Of a stretch of DNA of 64,000 nucleotides, positions 7,916-17,092 are shown piece after piece. The stretch spans positions 994,760 to 1,058,759 of the forward strand of contig NZ_AP026695.1 of the NCBI RefSeq assembly GCF_025998175.1. Reading direction: 5' to 3'. Below the pieces are notes generated by a model, which was not told where the DNA came from, made no database searches, and saw nothing but the letters and a program-made list of their open reading frames with translations. The stretch is from Nitrosopumilus zosterae (GTDB lineage: Archaea; Thermoproteota; Nitrososphaeria; Nitrososphaerales; Nitrosopumilaceae). Each line of letters opens with the position of its first letter. Position 1 is the stretch's first letter. Both the position numbers and the translations under genes were made by a program.

Positions 7916-9238
7916 GTGTTATTGCAACAATTTGCAAACACCCATTCAATGAGAAATGAAATTCTCAATCTGATGGTGGAAAAAGGCATAGAAGACGATT
8001 GCTATGTAGAGATGTTAGACTATACAATTGATTTGTTTGAAAGTCAAGGATTGGGAAGTGATTATTACGGATACCACAACATCATCCATGAATTAGAAGT
8101 CACGTATTTCGCACTTTTGGCATCAATTCAAGATAAAGTGAAAATTACAGATACTGACATAAAATACCTTTACGTGGCAGCATTATTTCATGATTTTGAT
8201 CCTCAAAAAAATGTGGACAAACCTCACGAAGAAAGTGTTTTGAAATTCATTTCAATGGATAAAAAACTGCAACAATTAATTGATGAAGCAAAAATTGATT
8301 TAGAAATTATCAAAGTTTTGATTCTGAGAACAACATACCCATGGAGTGGAAAACTTAAACAAAATGCTGAAGAGCAAATCAAACAATGTTTTGAAAAGTC
8401 AGATTTGACGAGAAACAATCTACCATACCAAGAACACATTATGGAAATGGGATGGTATCTCTCAGTAGTCGATAGAATTGGCGGTTATGCATTAGGAGAT
8501 TTTTCAAAAGCAATGGAGATGGCAAAAATGAATGCACATGCATTAGCGTGGAGACCTTCATTAATTGTCAGAAGCTCGGTGGCATATTTTGAAGAATTAC
8601 TAAATAAAGAAACAGATATGGCAAAAACAATTCTAAAAATACTCCCAAAAGAAATGAGAAAGAATTTTTTCGGATCAGTTCTTGCATTCATGAAACTAAG
8701 ACAACAAGAAATCACAATTCAGGCAGATTGTTCTTATGAAAATGTCAAGTTAATTCCAACCATAGAATGTATGAGTACAAGGAATGATCCAAAATTCATC
8801 AAATCACTTTACGACATCTTTGTGCAACTTCCAAAACCATTACAATTTCTAAAAGATGATTTTGAGAAATCAGTGAAAGATCCTGAAACAATTCTTAACA
8901 CACTTAGATTAAATGATAAAAATGGAGAGATCATAGGATATTCAAAAGGAGGACCGCTTGAAAGATACCAACTACGAGAAGAAATCAGAGATGAGAATTA
9001 CGGTTTAAGAAATACAGTATTTTTAGAACCATTGGCATTAAAGATGGGATATTGGGGACTCAAAGGAGGGAGTGAGATGAGACACATGTTTATCATGCAG
9101 TCTCATTCCATGAAATACAAGTTTTTGACAAGTTTTGCATTACGAGATGTCATCAGAGCAAGAGTGGATAAAGAGCAGGCAGAGTTTGTCACATTGTTTG
9201 ATCCAGAACGATGGGATTACTATAGAATAGCAATCTAG
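7916..9238 (+). CDS. HD-domain phosphohydrolase-like protein
   Basis: This 440-residue protein has an HD-superfamily signature: an early His in YGYHNIIHELEVTYFALLA near residue 55 and the HD pair in YLYVAALFHDFDPQ near residue 90, followed by further helices. HD enzymes use these residues to bind metals and hydrolyse phosphate esters. The C-terminal half (from about residue 280) is a separate unknown domain. The frame opens with a GTG at 7916; the ATG at MRNEIL eleven codons on is an alternative. Substrate unknown. Confidence 0.72.
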   Translation: MLLQQFANTHSMRNEILNLMVEKGIEDDCYVEMLDYTIDLFESQGLGSDYYGYHNIIHELEVTYFALLASIQDKVKITDTDIKYLYVAALFHDFDPQKNVDKPHEESVLKFISMDKKLQQLIDEAKIDLEIIKVLILRTTYPWSGKLKQNAEEQIKQCFEKSDLTRNNLPYQEHIMEMGWYLSVVDRIGGYALGDFSKAMEMAKMNAHALAWRPSLIVRSSVAYFEELLNKETDMAKTILKILPKEMRKNFFGSVLAFMKLRQQEITIQADCSYENVKLIPTIECMSTRNDPKFIKSLYDIFVQLPKPLQFLKDDFEKSVKDPETILNTLRLNDKNGEIIGYSKGGPLERYQLREEIRDENYGLRNTVFLEPLALKMGYWGLKGGSEMRHMFIMQSHSMKYKFLTSFALRDVIRARVDKEQAEFVTLFDPERWDYYRIAI

Positions 9239-9247
9239 ATTCATCAC

Positions 9248-10699
9248 ATGAAAAAATCCATCTATGAATCATTGCAAACATCCATAGCAGGAGATGTGTA
9301 TACGCAAAAGGAAATTAGGAATTTTTACTCGGTGGACTCTAGCTCATATCAAATAATTCCAAGCGTGGTAATAGTTCCAAAAGATGAAAAAGACATCATG
9401 AGAGCCATCAAGATTGCAAAAAAATTCAAATCATCAGTCACAGTGCGTGGGGCAGGAACTGGGCTTGTTGGGAGTGCACTAAACAACGGAATTATTTTAG
9501 ATATGAAAAATTTCAATTCAATAAAAATTACCAAAAACTATGCAATAGTAGGTCCAGGAGTTATCAAAGGAGAATTAGATAAAAAATTAGAAATTCATGA
9601 TAAATTTTTTCCTCCAAATCCTTCAATTGGTTCTTTTTGCACAGTTGGCGGAATGATTGGAAATAATTCTAGTGGAAGCAAGAGTCTAAAATATGGAAGT
9701 GTAATAGACAATGTCGCAGAGATTATTTTCGTTGATGGAAATGGAAAGAGAATATCACTTCCAAAAGACAAAAAAGTTTCAAAAAAAATACTTGAATTTT
9801 CAAAAAAAATAAAAATTGAAAAGTTTCCAAATGTGACTAAGAATTCTTCCGGATACAGGATTGACAAAATAAGATCAATCACAGATGCCCATAAACTAAT
9901 CATAGGTTCTGAAGGAACATTAGGAATTGCATTATCAATAAAACTCAAAATAAGAGACAGGCAAGAAAAGAAAATTCTTTTTATCATTGAATTTAAATCA
10001 ATCATAGACGCGTCTAGAAATTGTTTAGAAATTAACAAAACAATGCCATCAGCAATAGAATTTGTAGATAGAACAACTCTCAATCAAATTAATTTCAAAT
10101 TTTCTCAAGATACTCAGTGTCTACTTTTAGTTGAATACGATGAAGATATAGACAGGAGTGAGAAAAAACTAAAATCAATAATCACAGGAAAAATTGTTAA
10201 AAAACTAAAAAAAGATTCAGAAATTAATGAGTGGTGGAGATACAGGGATTTATCATTGCATTATAGTTTGAAATCCATTAAAAAAGAAAAAAGAATACCA
10301 CATGTTATTGAAGACGCAGCAGTTCCTTTAGAGAATTTGCCGGAAATTTTTAAAATTCTGAAAAAAATAAATAAAAAGTTTAAAACAAAGACTATTGTGT
10401 ACGGTCATGCAGGTAATGGAAACATACATGTCAGATTAATTTCAGACAGAAGTGAATTTACGGCAATTAAGAAGATAGCAATATTGTATTTTGATGAGAT
10501 AATCAAACTAGGCGGAACCATCACAGCAGAGCACGGAGATGGTCTTGCACGCTCAGAGTTTATAAAAAAACAGTACGGAAAAGACAACTATAAGATTTTC
10601 AAAGAAATTAAACAATTTTTTGATCCAAAAAATATTCTTAATCCAGGAAAAATAATCACATCAAAAAGCACCATAATTGACAATTTAGAAAAACTCTAA
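9248..10699 (+). CDS. FAD-linked oxidase (D-lactate/glycolate dehydrogenase type)
   Basis: This 483-residue flavoprotein has the FAD-binding type 4 (PCMH) domain with VRGAGTGLVGSALNNGIIL near residue 70 and SIGSFCTVGGMIGNNSSG near 130. The FAD-oxidase C-terminal domain ends with YGHAGNGNIHVRL and AEHGDGLARSEF, whose His residues bind the substrate-side metal in D-2-hydroxy-acid dehydrogenases. It would oxidise a D-2-hydroxy acid and pass electrons to a quinone or electron-transfer protein. No GlcE/GlcF partner is adjacent. It follows the HD gene after nine bases and may share its transcript. Confidence 0.85.
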   Translation: MKKSIYESLQTSIAGDVYTQKEIRNFYSVDSSSYQIIPSVVIVPKDEKDIMRAIKIAKKFKSSVTVRGAGTGLVGSALNNGIILDMKNFNSIKITKNYAIVGPGVIKGELDKKLEIHDKFFPPNPSIGSFCTVGGMIGNNSSGSKSLKYGSVIDNVAEIIFVDGNGKRISLPKDKKVSKKILEFSKKIKIEKFPNVTKNSSGYRIDKIRSITDAHKLIIGSEGTLGIALSIKLKIRDRQEKKILFIIEFKSIIDASRNCLEINKTMPSAIEFVDRTTLNQINFKFSQDTQCLLLVEYDEDIDRSEKKLKSIITGKIVKKLKKDSEINEWWRYRDLSLHYSLKSIKKEKRIPHVIEDAAVPLENLPEIFKILKKINKKFKTKTIVYGHAGNGNIHVRLISDRSEFTAIKKIAILYFDEIIKLGGTITAEHGDGLARSEFIKKQYGKDNYKIFKEIKQFFDPKNILNPGKIITSKSTIIDNLEKL

Positions 10700-10768
10700 A
10701 CCCTTCACAAATCATCCGATCAAAATAGTGTAGAAACGCTTTATTAACTAAAAAGGGAGCAAAAACGC

Positions 10769-11194
10769 GTGATAGTGAGAATATTAAGTGCACTAGTAAT
10801 GATTATGTTTTTAGTCACATTCTCCTCTGCGTTTGCACTGAATGAATTGGAAAGAGCCACAATGAATGATCCAAGACTGGAAAATGCATTTGGACAGCCA
10901 GTAGATGATAATGTTAATGTGAATCAACAAATACAGATTTCTGCAGACATCACAAATAATCAAGAAAAATCTCAAAATTTTGTTTATCTTGTGCAGATAA
11001 AAAATGAAAACGATTTCGTGGTATCATTAGGTTGGATTAGTGGACAGCTAACACCAAATCAAAAACTCAATCCATCATTATCATGGACTCCAAACGATTC
11101 TGGTGAATTTGTAGCAGAAATTTTTGTTTGGGAAGGTTTGGTAAACCACAGCGCACTGGCAAATTATTCAGAAATAAACATATTCGTAAGTTAA
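10769..11194 (+). CDS. Secreted protein of unknown function
   Basis: This 141-residue protein has an N-terminal signal peptide (LSALVMIMFLVTFSSAFAL) and a beta-rich remainder with FVYLVQIKNENDFVVSLGWI and SWTPNDSGEFVAEIFVW, which resembles an Ig-like or cupredoxin-type sandwich without visible metal ligands. The start is a GTG. Likely exported to the cell surface. Standalone gene. Confidence 0.65.
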   Translation: MIVRILSALVMIMFLVTFSSAFALNELERATMNDPRLENAFGQPVDDNVNVNQQIQISADITNNQEKSQNFVYLVQIKNENDFVVSLGWISGQLTPNQKLNPSLSWTPNDSGEFVAEIFVWEGLVNHSALANYSEINIFVS

Positions 11195-11371
11195 AAAAAC
11201 ATTTTAAAAAATTACTTTATAAGAGATTTGAATAATTTGTTCCTAAATTCATCTAAATTTGCGTTACGAAAAAAATTGTTTTGGAACAGTAAAATTAAGA
11301 TCTGAGGTTTGCCTCTTAGTAAAAAAAGTTCAACAAGTTCTTGCTAATAGAACCTCGAGCCTAGTTCAATC

Positions 11372-11515
11372 ATGACAATAGGATATTGTGTAAAGTGCCG
11401 AGACAAACGAGATATCAATGGCGCAAAACCATACACCATGAAAAATGGGAAACCTGCAATAAAGGGCACCTGCCCAACTTGTAGTACAACCATTTTCAGA
11501 ATAGGCAGAGGATAA
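11372..11515 (+). CDS. DUF5679-type small zinc-binding protein
   Basis: This 47-residue frame starts with ATG and reads MTIGYCVKCRDKRDI, then KGTCPTCSTTIFRIGRG. The two CxxC pairs and the GYCVKCR opening match the DUF5679 family of tiny archaeal and bacterial zinc-ribbon proteins. Function is unknown. Upstream, GAGGTT at 11304-11309 and AACCTC at 11351-11356 form a weak inverted repeat just before the start. Confidence 0.78.
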   Translation: MTIGYCVKCRDKRDINGAKPYTMKNGKPAIKGTCPTCSTTIFRIGRG

Positions 11516-11533
11516 ATTTCTCAATAATGAAAT

Positions 11534-11785
11534 TCAGTACTGCCATTCATCGGTAAGGCCATTCCAAAGCGATCGCATTGGGGATGGATCTTTTTCTATT
11601 TCTTCAACAATTCGGTTTTTTAATACAAAAAAGAAATTCTCCAAAGCGTCAAGTCCCCCATCGGCATATAGTTCATGTCCGATCTCAGTGATTCTCTTAT
11701 GTTTTTCAGGAATCTCTGAAGACTTGGGATTTTGAAGGCAGAAGGTCATCAAATCAATTAATTCTTCTTCCAACATAAAGTCCAT
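11534..11785 (-). CDS. Hypothetical acidic protein (83 residues)
   Basis: The protein is helical and acidic (MDFMLEEELIDLMTFCLQNP, ending MRSLWNGLTDEWQY). I do not recognise it. It is convergent with the DUF5679 gene. No membrane segment or metal motif is visible. Confidence 0.6.
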   Translation of the reverse strand: MDFMLEEELIDLMTFCLQNPKSSEIPEKHKRITEIGHELYADGGLDALENFFFVLKNRIVEEIEKDPSPMRSLWNGLTDEWQY

Positions 11786-11887
11786 GCATAAATGTGGTTT
11801 TGGCAGCTCAATTTACAGTTTATGAATTAGTTCAAGTGGCAATTCCAAGAAAGAAACAATTTAGAATAGCATCCCAATAGATAATTC

Positions 11888-12589
11888 ATGGATTCGTCAG
11901 ACATTGTAGATGATGTTAATGCTCTATTGAAATTAGGTGTGGGTGACGCATATAGATTAGAACACATCAAACAGGGATACATCGAAAACAAGACTATCTG
12001 GGTAACTGATCAAAATTACCTCCAACGTATGAGGGAGAAATATCTCATAAAACAACAACCAGACAAGAATGCAGATGAGGGGGAATCCATTGATGCGGAT
12101 CCCAAAAACAAGGAAACGATTCATTGTTGGAAATGCGGTAAAAAAACTCCATTGGAGGCAAATTTTTGCATGGTTTGTGGTTCATCATTATTTGAGGTAG
12201 GGTCAAATCATAATCAGAAAGAAAAAACAGCCGATTCCATGAATCAAACAAAAGGCAAAAGTTTGAAGTTGCCCATCATAATAGGAATTCCAGTTTTAAT
12301 TTTAATTGTTCTTGGAGGGGCCTACAGCCAAGGATTTTTTGATAACGCATTTGAAAGATATGACACGGCAGATTCCAAAAAGGATGATTTGACTTCCAAA
12401 ACTACCATTCCTAAAGAACCATTTGTGAATGCCGTAACGGATTCAAAATGTGGGGAGGGGACAGTTTTTGATGCTGAAACAAACTCATGTGTTTTGGATA
12501 ATGGAATTTCGCCGGACAGAGTGAATTCAAAATGTGGGGAGGGGACAGTTTTTGATGCTGAAACAAACTCATGTGTTTTGGATAAATAA
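11888..12589 (+). CDS. Zinc-ribbon membrane protein with a duplicated Cys module
   Basis: This 233-residue protein has a cytoplasmic N-terminus, a zinc ribbon at about 81-101 (CWKCGKKTPLEANFCMVCGS), one membrane span near 127-148 (LPIIIGIPVLILIVLGG), and an outside C-terminus. The last 60 residues contain the same unit twice: SKCGEGTVFDAETNSCVLD. Each unit has two Cys residues that could form a disulfide. The DNA of the two units is identical over 61 bases, so the duplication is recent. A role in sensing or surface attachment is only a guess. Confidence 0.68.
   Translation: MDSSDIVDDVNALLKLGVGDAYRLEHIKQGYIENKTIWVTDQNYLQRMREKYLIKQQPDKNADEGESIDADPKNKETIHCWKCGKKTPLEANFCMVCGSSLFEVGSNHNQKEKTADSMNQTKGKSLKLPIIIGIPVLILIVLGGAYSQGFFDNAFERYDTADSKKDDLTSKTTIPKEPFVNAVTDSKCGEGTVFDAETNSCVLDNGISPDRVNSKCGEGTVFDAETNSCVLDK
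12441..12585 (+). repeat. Recent 84-bp-period tandem duplication (two copies)
   Basis: Bases 12441-12501 and 12525-12585 are identical over 61 bases, with a spacer that makes the period 84 (28 codons). Both lie inside the C-terminus of the zinc-ribbon membrane protein and keep its frame. Confidence 0.9.
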
Positions 12590-12631
12590 ATCAACTAACA
12601 CAGTCTATGCATAAATTTTTTTAATTCCGAA

Positions 12632-13033
12632 TTATTTTTCTGAGGGGAATTGATCAGTTACAATTTTTTTAAGAGTATCCATGCTGTAAGGTTTTGAGAG
12701 GACAGGTACATGCATACTAGTCAATCTACCAAAAGTGTCAGTAGTAGTATCAGCAGTTACTGCAATAATTTTAGCAGTTTCAGAAATTTTTTGAATACCG
12801 TCTATTGCATAAAATCCATCATATTTTGGCATTCTCATATCTAAAAATACAATGTCCGGTTTTGAAGAATCAAAAAGATCAATTGCTTCTTTTCCATTTT
12901 CACCAATACCTATTACTTCTAAACCGCAGATTTCAGCCATTTGAGACAGCAATAATTGATGACTTTTCATATCGTCGATGATGATACAAGTGTGTTTCAT
13001 CTCAGCATCCGACATAGAATTACTATTACTCAC
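12632..13033 (-). CDS. Receiver-only response regulator (CheY-like)
   Basis: This 133-residue protein is a single receiver domain. It has the acidic pair in CIIIDDMKSHQLL, the phospho-acceptor Asp in DIVFLDMRMPKYDGFYAI, the Thr of AVTAD and the Lys of VLSKPYS, so it should be phosphorylatable. It has no output domain, so it would act through protein contacts or a phosphorelay. A paralogue lies 400 bases away on the same strand (13436-13801) but lacks the acceptor Asp. No histidine kinase is in the window. Confidence 0.87.
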   Translation of the reverse strand: MSNSNSMSDAEMKHTCIIIDDMKSHQLLLSQMAEICGLEVIGIGENGKEAIDLFDSSKPDIVFLDMRMPKYDGFYAIDGIQKISETAKIIAVTADTTTDTFGRLTSMHVPVLSKPYSMDTLKKIVTDQFPSEK

Positions 13034-13155
13034 AAGTGATTTTAAGCTTGATTAGATTAAAAACAATTTATGCTCAATTTGAACAGAGTTTTTTGAATAT
13101 CTTCTATATCTTGTTTGTTTGTGTGGAATTACAAACATTATCTTTTAGGGAGTTG

Positions 13156-13293
13156 ATGGGAATAATTAACATGAGAAAAATCTATTTCTATGAATCAAAT
13201 CCAGAGTCCAAAATATGGGAGAAAACAATTGAAAATGTAGAGGGCAAAATCATAGCTGAAACACCTTGGAGAATTTGCGAGACGCAAAACTGA
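13156..13293 (+). CDS. Possible small protein (45 residues)
   Basis: From an ATG preceded by a purine-rich AGGGAG the frame reads MGIINMRKIYFYESNPESK and ends CETQN. The composition is protein-like, with Trp in two places, but there is no recognisable family. It sits between two response-regulator genes that run the other way. Confidence 0.3.
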   Translation: MGIINMRKIYFYESNPESKIWEKTIENVEGKIIAETPWRICETQN

Positions 13294-13435
13294 GATACTC
13301 AAAGCACGTATGAGATAAACGAAATCAGAATTTTAGAAATGACGCAATAAAGATTTCATAATCATCAAATCTAAAACAGGTCCGTAATGACCAAGGCACC
13401 TCAATTTGGAAGCAGGAAGTCGAGATAAACTTGAT

Positions 13436-13801
13436 TTATCCTGAAAAAAATACATCAGTCAACATGCGTTTAATGATAGTAATGTCAAATGGCTTATAGA
13501 TCACTGCTGTAACTTTTAACGTATTCATAAGATAGGATTCACCAGCCATCAGATCACCTGTCACAACAACAATCTTAGCATCAGGATTATTTTTTAATAT
13601 ATTTTTGATGGCATAAAATCCATCAAACTCAGGCATGATCAAATTAACAAAAATCAAATCTGGCTTATGTTTTTCATACATAACAACTGCATCTTTGCCA
13701 TTATTACCAGTAACAACAACATCAAGACCAATCATGTCCAGCACCTCACAGAAAACACTTATTGTTTCAGGATCATCGTCAATCACAATACAGCTGACCA
13801 T
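13436..13801 (-). CDS. Receiver-domain protein lacking the phospho-acceptor Asp
   Basis: This 121-residue protein has a full receiver fold: the acidic pair in CIVIDDDPETISVF, the Thr of VVVTGDL, and the Lys of VIYKPFD. The position of the phospho-acceptor reads DLIFVNLIMPEFDGFYAI, with Asn (codon AAT) where the paralogue at 12632 has Asp. It therefore cannot be phosphorylated in the usual way unless the Asn is deamidated. It may be a pseudo-receiver that binds a partner constitutively. Confidence 0.82.
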   Translation of the reverse strand: MVSCIVIDDDPETISVFCEVLDMIGLDVVVTGNNGKDAVVMYEKHKPDLIFVNLIMPEFDGFYAIKNILKNNPDAKIVVVTGDLMAGESYLMNTLKVTAVIYKPFDITIIKRMLTDVFFSG

Positions 13802-13856
13802 TTTTTATTTTCATAACATCATACTATATAAGATAATGTCTTAATCAAATGAGAGA

Positions 13857-14309
13857 TCATTCGCCTACAAATTCTCCCCACTGTCTTCCAAGTTTAGAAA
13901 TTACACGAAAAGCCAATCTATCTATATTGACATTAGATTCTGCAACCAACATTATCACCTTGTCAAAGATTGGAAAACTCATTATTACCACATGTTCCCT
14001 ACGTGATGCAGAATATTTTACATGGCCCAATTGATCATCAAATTTTTTTCTCTTTGATACCCTAGATGCCAATTCTTTACAAACGGATTGCAATTGTTCT
14101 TCAGACAATCTAATAGTCATACCAGGTTTTTCACCTCCTGCCAATATCATTCCAGATTCATCTAACAGTGCAGCATAACGTATTTCATCATCATCAAGAA
14201 TATCTTGACATTTTAACTCATATTCAGAAATATCTAATTTTTTCTCAGGCACAATACTTGTAATGCAAGGATTACCATATTTTTCCAAACTGTTTTTACC
14301 CTTTGACAT
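13857..14309 (-). CDS. Roadblock-like hypothetical protein (possibly DUF6659)
   Basis: This 150-residue protein has a central alpha/beta region with IRYAALLDESGMILAGGEKP and VVIMSFPIFDKVIMLVAESN, the pattern of a roadblock/LC7-type or profilin-like sensory fold. It resembles thaumarchaeal proteins I recall as DUF6659, but that name is from memory. It sits next to two receiver-domain genes in the same orientation, which fits a signalling role. Confidence 0.58.
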   Translation of the reverse strand: MSKGKNSLEKYGNPCITSIVPEKKLDISEYELKCQDILDDDEIRYAALLDESGMILAGGEKPGMTIRLSEEQLQSVCKELASRVSKRKKFDDQLGHVKYSASRREHVVIMSFPIFDKVIMLVAESNVNIDRLAFRVISKLGRQWGEFVGE

Positions 14310-14532
14310 TAATTGTCAAATTATCTGAATCAAATTTTGACTTTTCATCCCTTAGTTTGTTGGCAATCAATACTGTCAATACCATGAAAATACTAAATCG
14401 TTGAGATATATCTTTACTAGTTTGTTCAAATCGTACCTACAAAATCAGGTTGATTTCAGGGTTAATTATAAAAAAACTATTTTAAAAATTTTAAAAACAT
14501 TATTTTCAAAAAATATAATTTAAAAAAAAGAA

Positions 14533-14907
14533 TTATTTTAAACGTTTGTATATTTCTTTGAATTCTAGAGACAAATTATACGAGATGTTTAGGAGATGAG
14601 CCAGTTGATTCATAGATGTTTTTTCATGTCCCAATTGTCTAAGAATTGTGAGTGCTTTTTGCGGAGATTTAACACTCAATGGGCTTCGACCAGACCATGT
14701 TTTAAAGGCAGATTCCACATCCAAAGAAAAATTCAAAACAAATTCTTTCCAATTGGGCATAGATTTCAGTGCTTTTTCACTCAGCAAGACGTGTGACAAT
14801 TCACGAAATTCATTTTTCCTATCAACATATAACATGTCAAGAGCTTGCTGAATTTTTTCTTCTTTGTATTCCTCTGCATTCAACATATACATTCCTGAAA
14901 TACTCAT
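14533..14907 (-). CDS. Hypothetical helical protein (124 residues)
   Basis: The protein is all helical and has no cysteines or membrane segments. I do not recognise it. It follows the signalling genes on the same strand, separated by an AT-rich gap of about 220 bases in which I see no other gene. The start may be MYMLNAEEY, a few codons in. Confidence 0.58.
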   Translation of the reverse strand: MSISGMYMLNAEEYKEEKIQQALDMLYVDRKNEFRELSHVLLSEKALKSMPNWKEFVLNFSLDVESAFKTWSGRSPLSVKSPQKALTILRQLGHEKTSMNQLAHLLNISYNLSLEFKEIYKRLK

Positions 14908-15023
14908 ACCAGATTATACTCATAATCAAAGATAAATCCAATAGATGATTCTCTTAAAAATTGTTTAAAAAGTCAAAAAGAAATTAACAAATGTAAAGAA
15001 TTCTAAAAAAGAAAAAAGAGATC

Positions 15024-16331
15024 TTATTGGAATGGATCAATGAATGGACAGTTAACAATATGATCACTATCCATTGGACGTGCAATACCAATATCGATCA
15101 ATCCAGCTTCTTTGTATGCGTTTACATCATCAACGGTCTCTAATAGTTGTGCGTTAGCAGGATCAGACCATCCAATCACAAAGATTCTCCACATTGGAGA
15201 ATAATTTGAATCGCCAGGTGCTCCTGTTGCAATTCCAGGTTGAAATCCTAATGGACCAGTACCTGCCAAACCATTTTTGAACTGGTACAAATCTACTGCT
15301 GCTGAATTTGCAATCAAGCTTGCAGATGTTGGTGAACTTACAACACCCATCATTTCGGCAGGATCACTTGGAGTTGCATCAGTTACAATGTAATAGATAG
15401 TTCTACCATCTGGACCCCATCCACGATGAGCAATGAAAGTTACAATCATCTCTTCTGTATCGATATCAAGAACTTGACCACCACCATATGGAGTTGTGTC
15501 AGTTAAAGTTTCGTCTTCCTTAACCATCATCTGACCATCTGGCCAAATAATTTGCGGCATGTTCAAAACCACATTAACGGGAGTCAATGTGATTTCATGG
15601 TTATCAGCTGCATCCATAATCATTGCATCGGAATCAAGTATTCTAGGTGTTGCACCATCATTCCATGTTACATGAACATGGGAAGTTAGTGCACTGTACA
15701 CGTCTGCTTGTGCAGGAGTACTTGTAAAGACTTCACCTTGAAATCCATGCACACCATCTCCAATTATTCCGTTGGTAAACATGTATGTTTTAGAAAGTGC
15801 TTCTTCAGGTGCGTTCTTTAACAAAGGCGCAAGTTCTACTTTCCAACCTTGATTTTTTGTAATGATTTCTGCATGTGTAGGTTCGCTAGAATCAGTGATT
15901 ATAAAATAAACATCCTCACCGTTATAGTAACCTTGATGCAATGGAATTGTTGCTGGAACGTTTGCTCTTGATAATCTAAGCACAGTGCCCAAATCAGATT
16001 CAGTTTCTTCCATCATGGAATCATCTTTCATAGAATCTTCCATGTCGGATTCTTCCATCATGGAATCATCTTTCATAGAATCTTCCATGTCGGATTCTTC
16101 AACTGGAGCTACAGGAATGACTTTTTCTTGTCCTGCTTCCCATGCGGCTTTACCACCTGGAATTTCAGAACATAATTGCAGACCACAAATTCCTGTGCTA
16201 GAACCGTATTTTGAAGTTCCAACACCTGCACCTTTTGCAGCGTCAGCATCTGAGAAATAATCTGTTGCCATACCTGTTGTAAACAAGGGCAAAATTGCAA
16301 GCAATGCAATATATCTTAGATTCTTGTTCAT
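15024..16331 (-). CDS. Large secreted protein with an acidic Met/Asp/Ser repeat
   Basis: This 435-residue protein has a signal peptide (LLAILPLFTTGMATDYFSDA). Near residues 80-112 a low-complexity linker repeats EESDMEDSMKDDSMM twice. Two similar beta-rich halves follow: LHQGYYNGEDVYFIITDSS and HRGWGPDGRTIYYIVTDATP begin equivalent units, and both have a GxxGFQxG-like motif, so the mature protein is an internal duplication. It is probably a surface protein. Acidic Met-rich linkers of this type occur in archaeal copper-handling or surface proteins, but a metal role is only inferred. Confidence 0.72.
   Translation of the reverse strand: MNKNLRYIALLAILPLFTTGMATDYFSDADAAKGAGVGTSKYGSSTGICGLQLCSEIPGGKAAWEAGQEKVIPVAPVEESDMEDSMKDDSMMEESDMEDSMKDDSMMEETESDLGTVLRLSRANVPATIPLHQGYYNGEDVYFIITDSSEPTHAEIITKNQGWKVELAPLLKNAPEEALSKTYMFTNGIIGDGVHGFQGEVFTSTPAQADVYSALTSHVHVTWNDGATPRILDSDAMIMDAADNHEITLTPVNVVLNMPQIIWPDGQMMVKEDETLTDTTPYGGGQVLDIDTEEMIVTFIAHRGWGPDGRTIYYIVTDATPSDPAEMMGVVSSPTSASLIANSAAVDLYQFKNGLAGTGPLGFQPGIATGAPGDSNYSPMWRIFVIGWSDPANAQLLETVDDVNAYKEAGLIDIGIARPMDSDHIVNCPFIDPFQ
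16006..16095 (-). repeat. Two tandem copies of a 45-bp repeat
   Basis: Bases 16006-16050 and 16051-16095 are identical and encode the 15-residue acidic Met/Asp/Ser unit of the secreted protein on the reverse strand. An in-frame repeat of this kind can expand or contract by slippage. Confidence 0.88.
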
Positions 16332-16382
16332 AGATGCAAAAATAGATTTTTTCTTTAAAAGAATTTGTCCAAATTAAAAAGA

Positions 16383-17006
16383 TCATACAGGAAGTTCAGA
16401 GAATCGATTTCCAACATAATCCCAGTTTACGACATTCCACCAAGCTTGTACATAATCAGGTCTTTTGTTTTGATATTTCAGATAGTATGCATGTTCCCAA
16501 ACATCTAAACCTAAAAGAGGTGTTTTTTGAACCGTCCATGGGCTATCTTGATTTTGAGTGGTTATGATTTCAATTTTATTATAAGTTTGATTAAAAACTA
16601 ACCAGCACCATCCACTGCCTTGAATCGCAATGGCTTTTTCTGAGAAGATTTTCTTGAAATTTTCAAAACTATCAAAATACACATCAATTGCATCATCTAA
16701 TTTTCCATTAGGTTTACCCTCACCATTAGGAGTCATAGTTTCCCAGAACAATCTATGATTTTCAAATCCTCCACCAAAGAAGTTGATTGTACTTCGTCCA
16801 GATTCAGGAATTGATGTAAGTTCAGAAAGAATTGACGAGATGTATTTGGGATGAGATGCACCTCCAATTTCTTCAAGAGATTTGTTTAATCCATCAACAT
16901 AAGATTGGTGATGTTTTTGATGATGAATTTTCATAGTTTCTGTATCAATAAATGGTTCTAGTTCATCATAACCATAAGGCAATCTAGGAAGTTCATATCG
17001 GACCAC
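16383..17006 (-). CDS. sodA: Superoxide dismutase (Fe/Mn)
   Basis: This 207-residue enzyme has the four metal ligands of the Fe/Mn family: His in MKIHHQKHHQSYVDGL, His in GGGFENHRLFWETM, and Asp and His in LGLDVWEHAYYLKYQ. It dismutates superoxide to peroxide and oxygen in the cytoplasm. The SGWCWLVFN segment precedes the Asp ligand. Iron or manganese preference cannot be told from the sequence alone. The gene is divergent from a winged-helix protein at 17093 across 86 bases. Confidence 0.95.
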   Translation of the reverse strand: MVRYELPRLPYGYDELEPFIDTETMKIHHQKHHQSYVDGLNKSLEEIGGASHPKYISSILSELTSIPESGRSTINFFGGGFENHRLFWETMTPNGEGKPNGKLDDAIDVYFDSFENFKKIFSEKAIAIQGSGWCWLVFNQTYNKIEIITTQNQDSPWTVQKTPLLGLDVWEHAYYLKYQNKRPDYVQAWWNVVNWDYVGNRFSELPV

Positions 17007-17092
17007 GTTTCAATGTTCAATAATCCACATATATTCTTCAAGAACAAAAATTAATTGGAAAGAATGATTAATCTTGGAAAGGAGAGCATGAT

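Noticed and set aside
9349-10083. Long reverse frames inside the FAD oxidase gene
   Set aside because: The forward frame carries FAD and substrate motifs throughout; the reverse frames are Ser/Ile/Phe-rich shadows.
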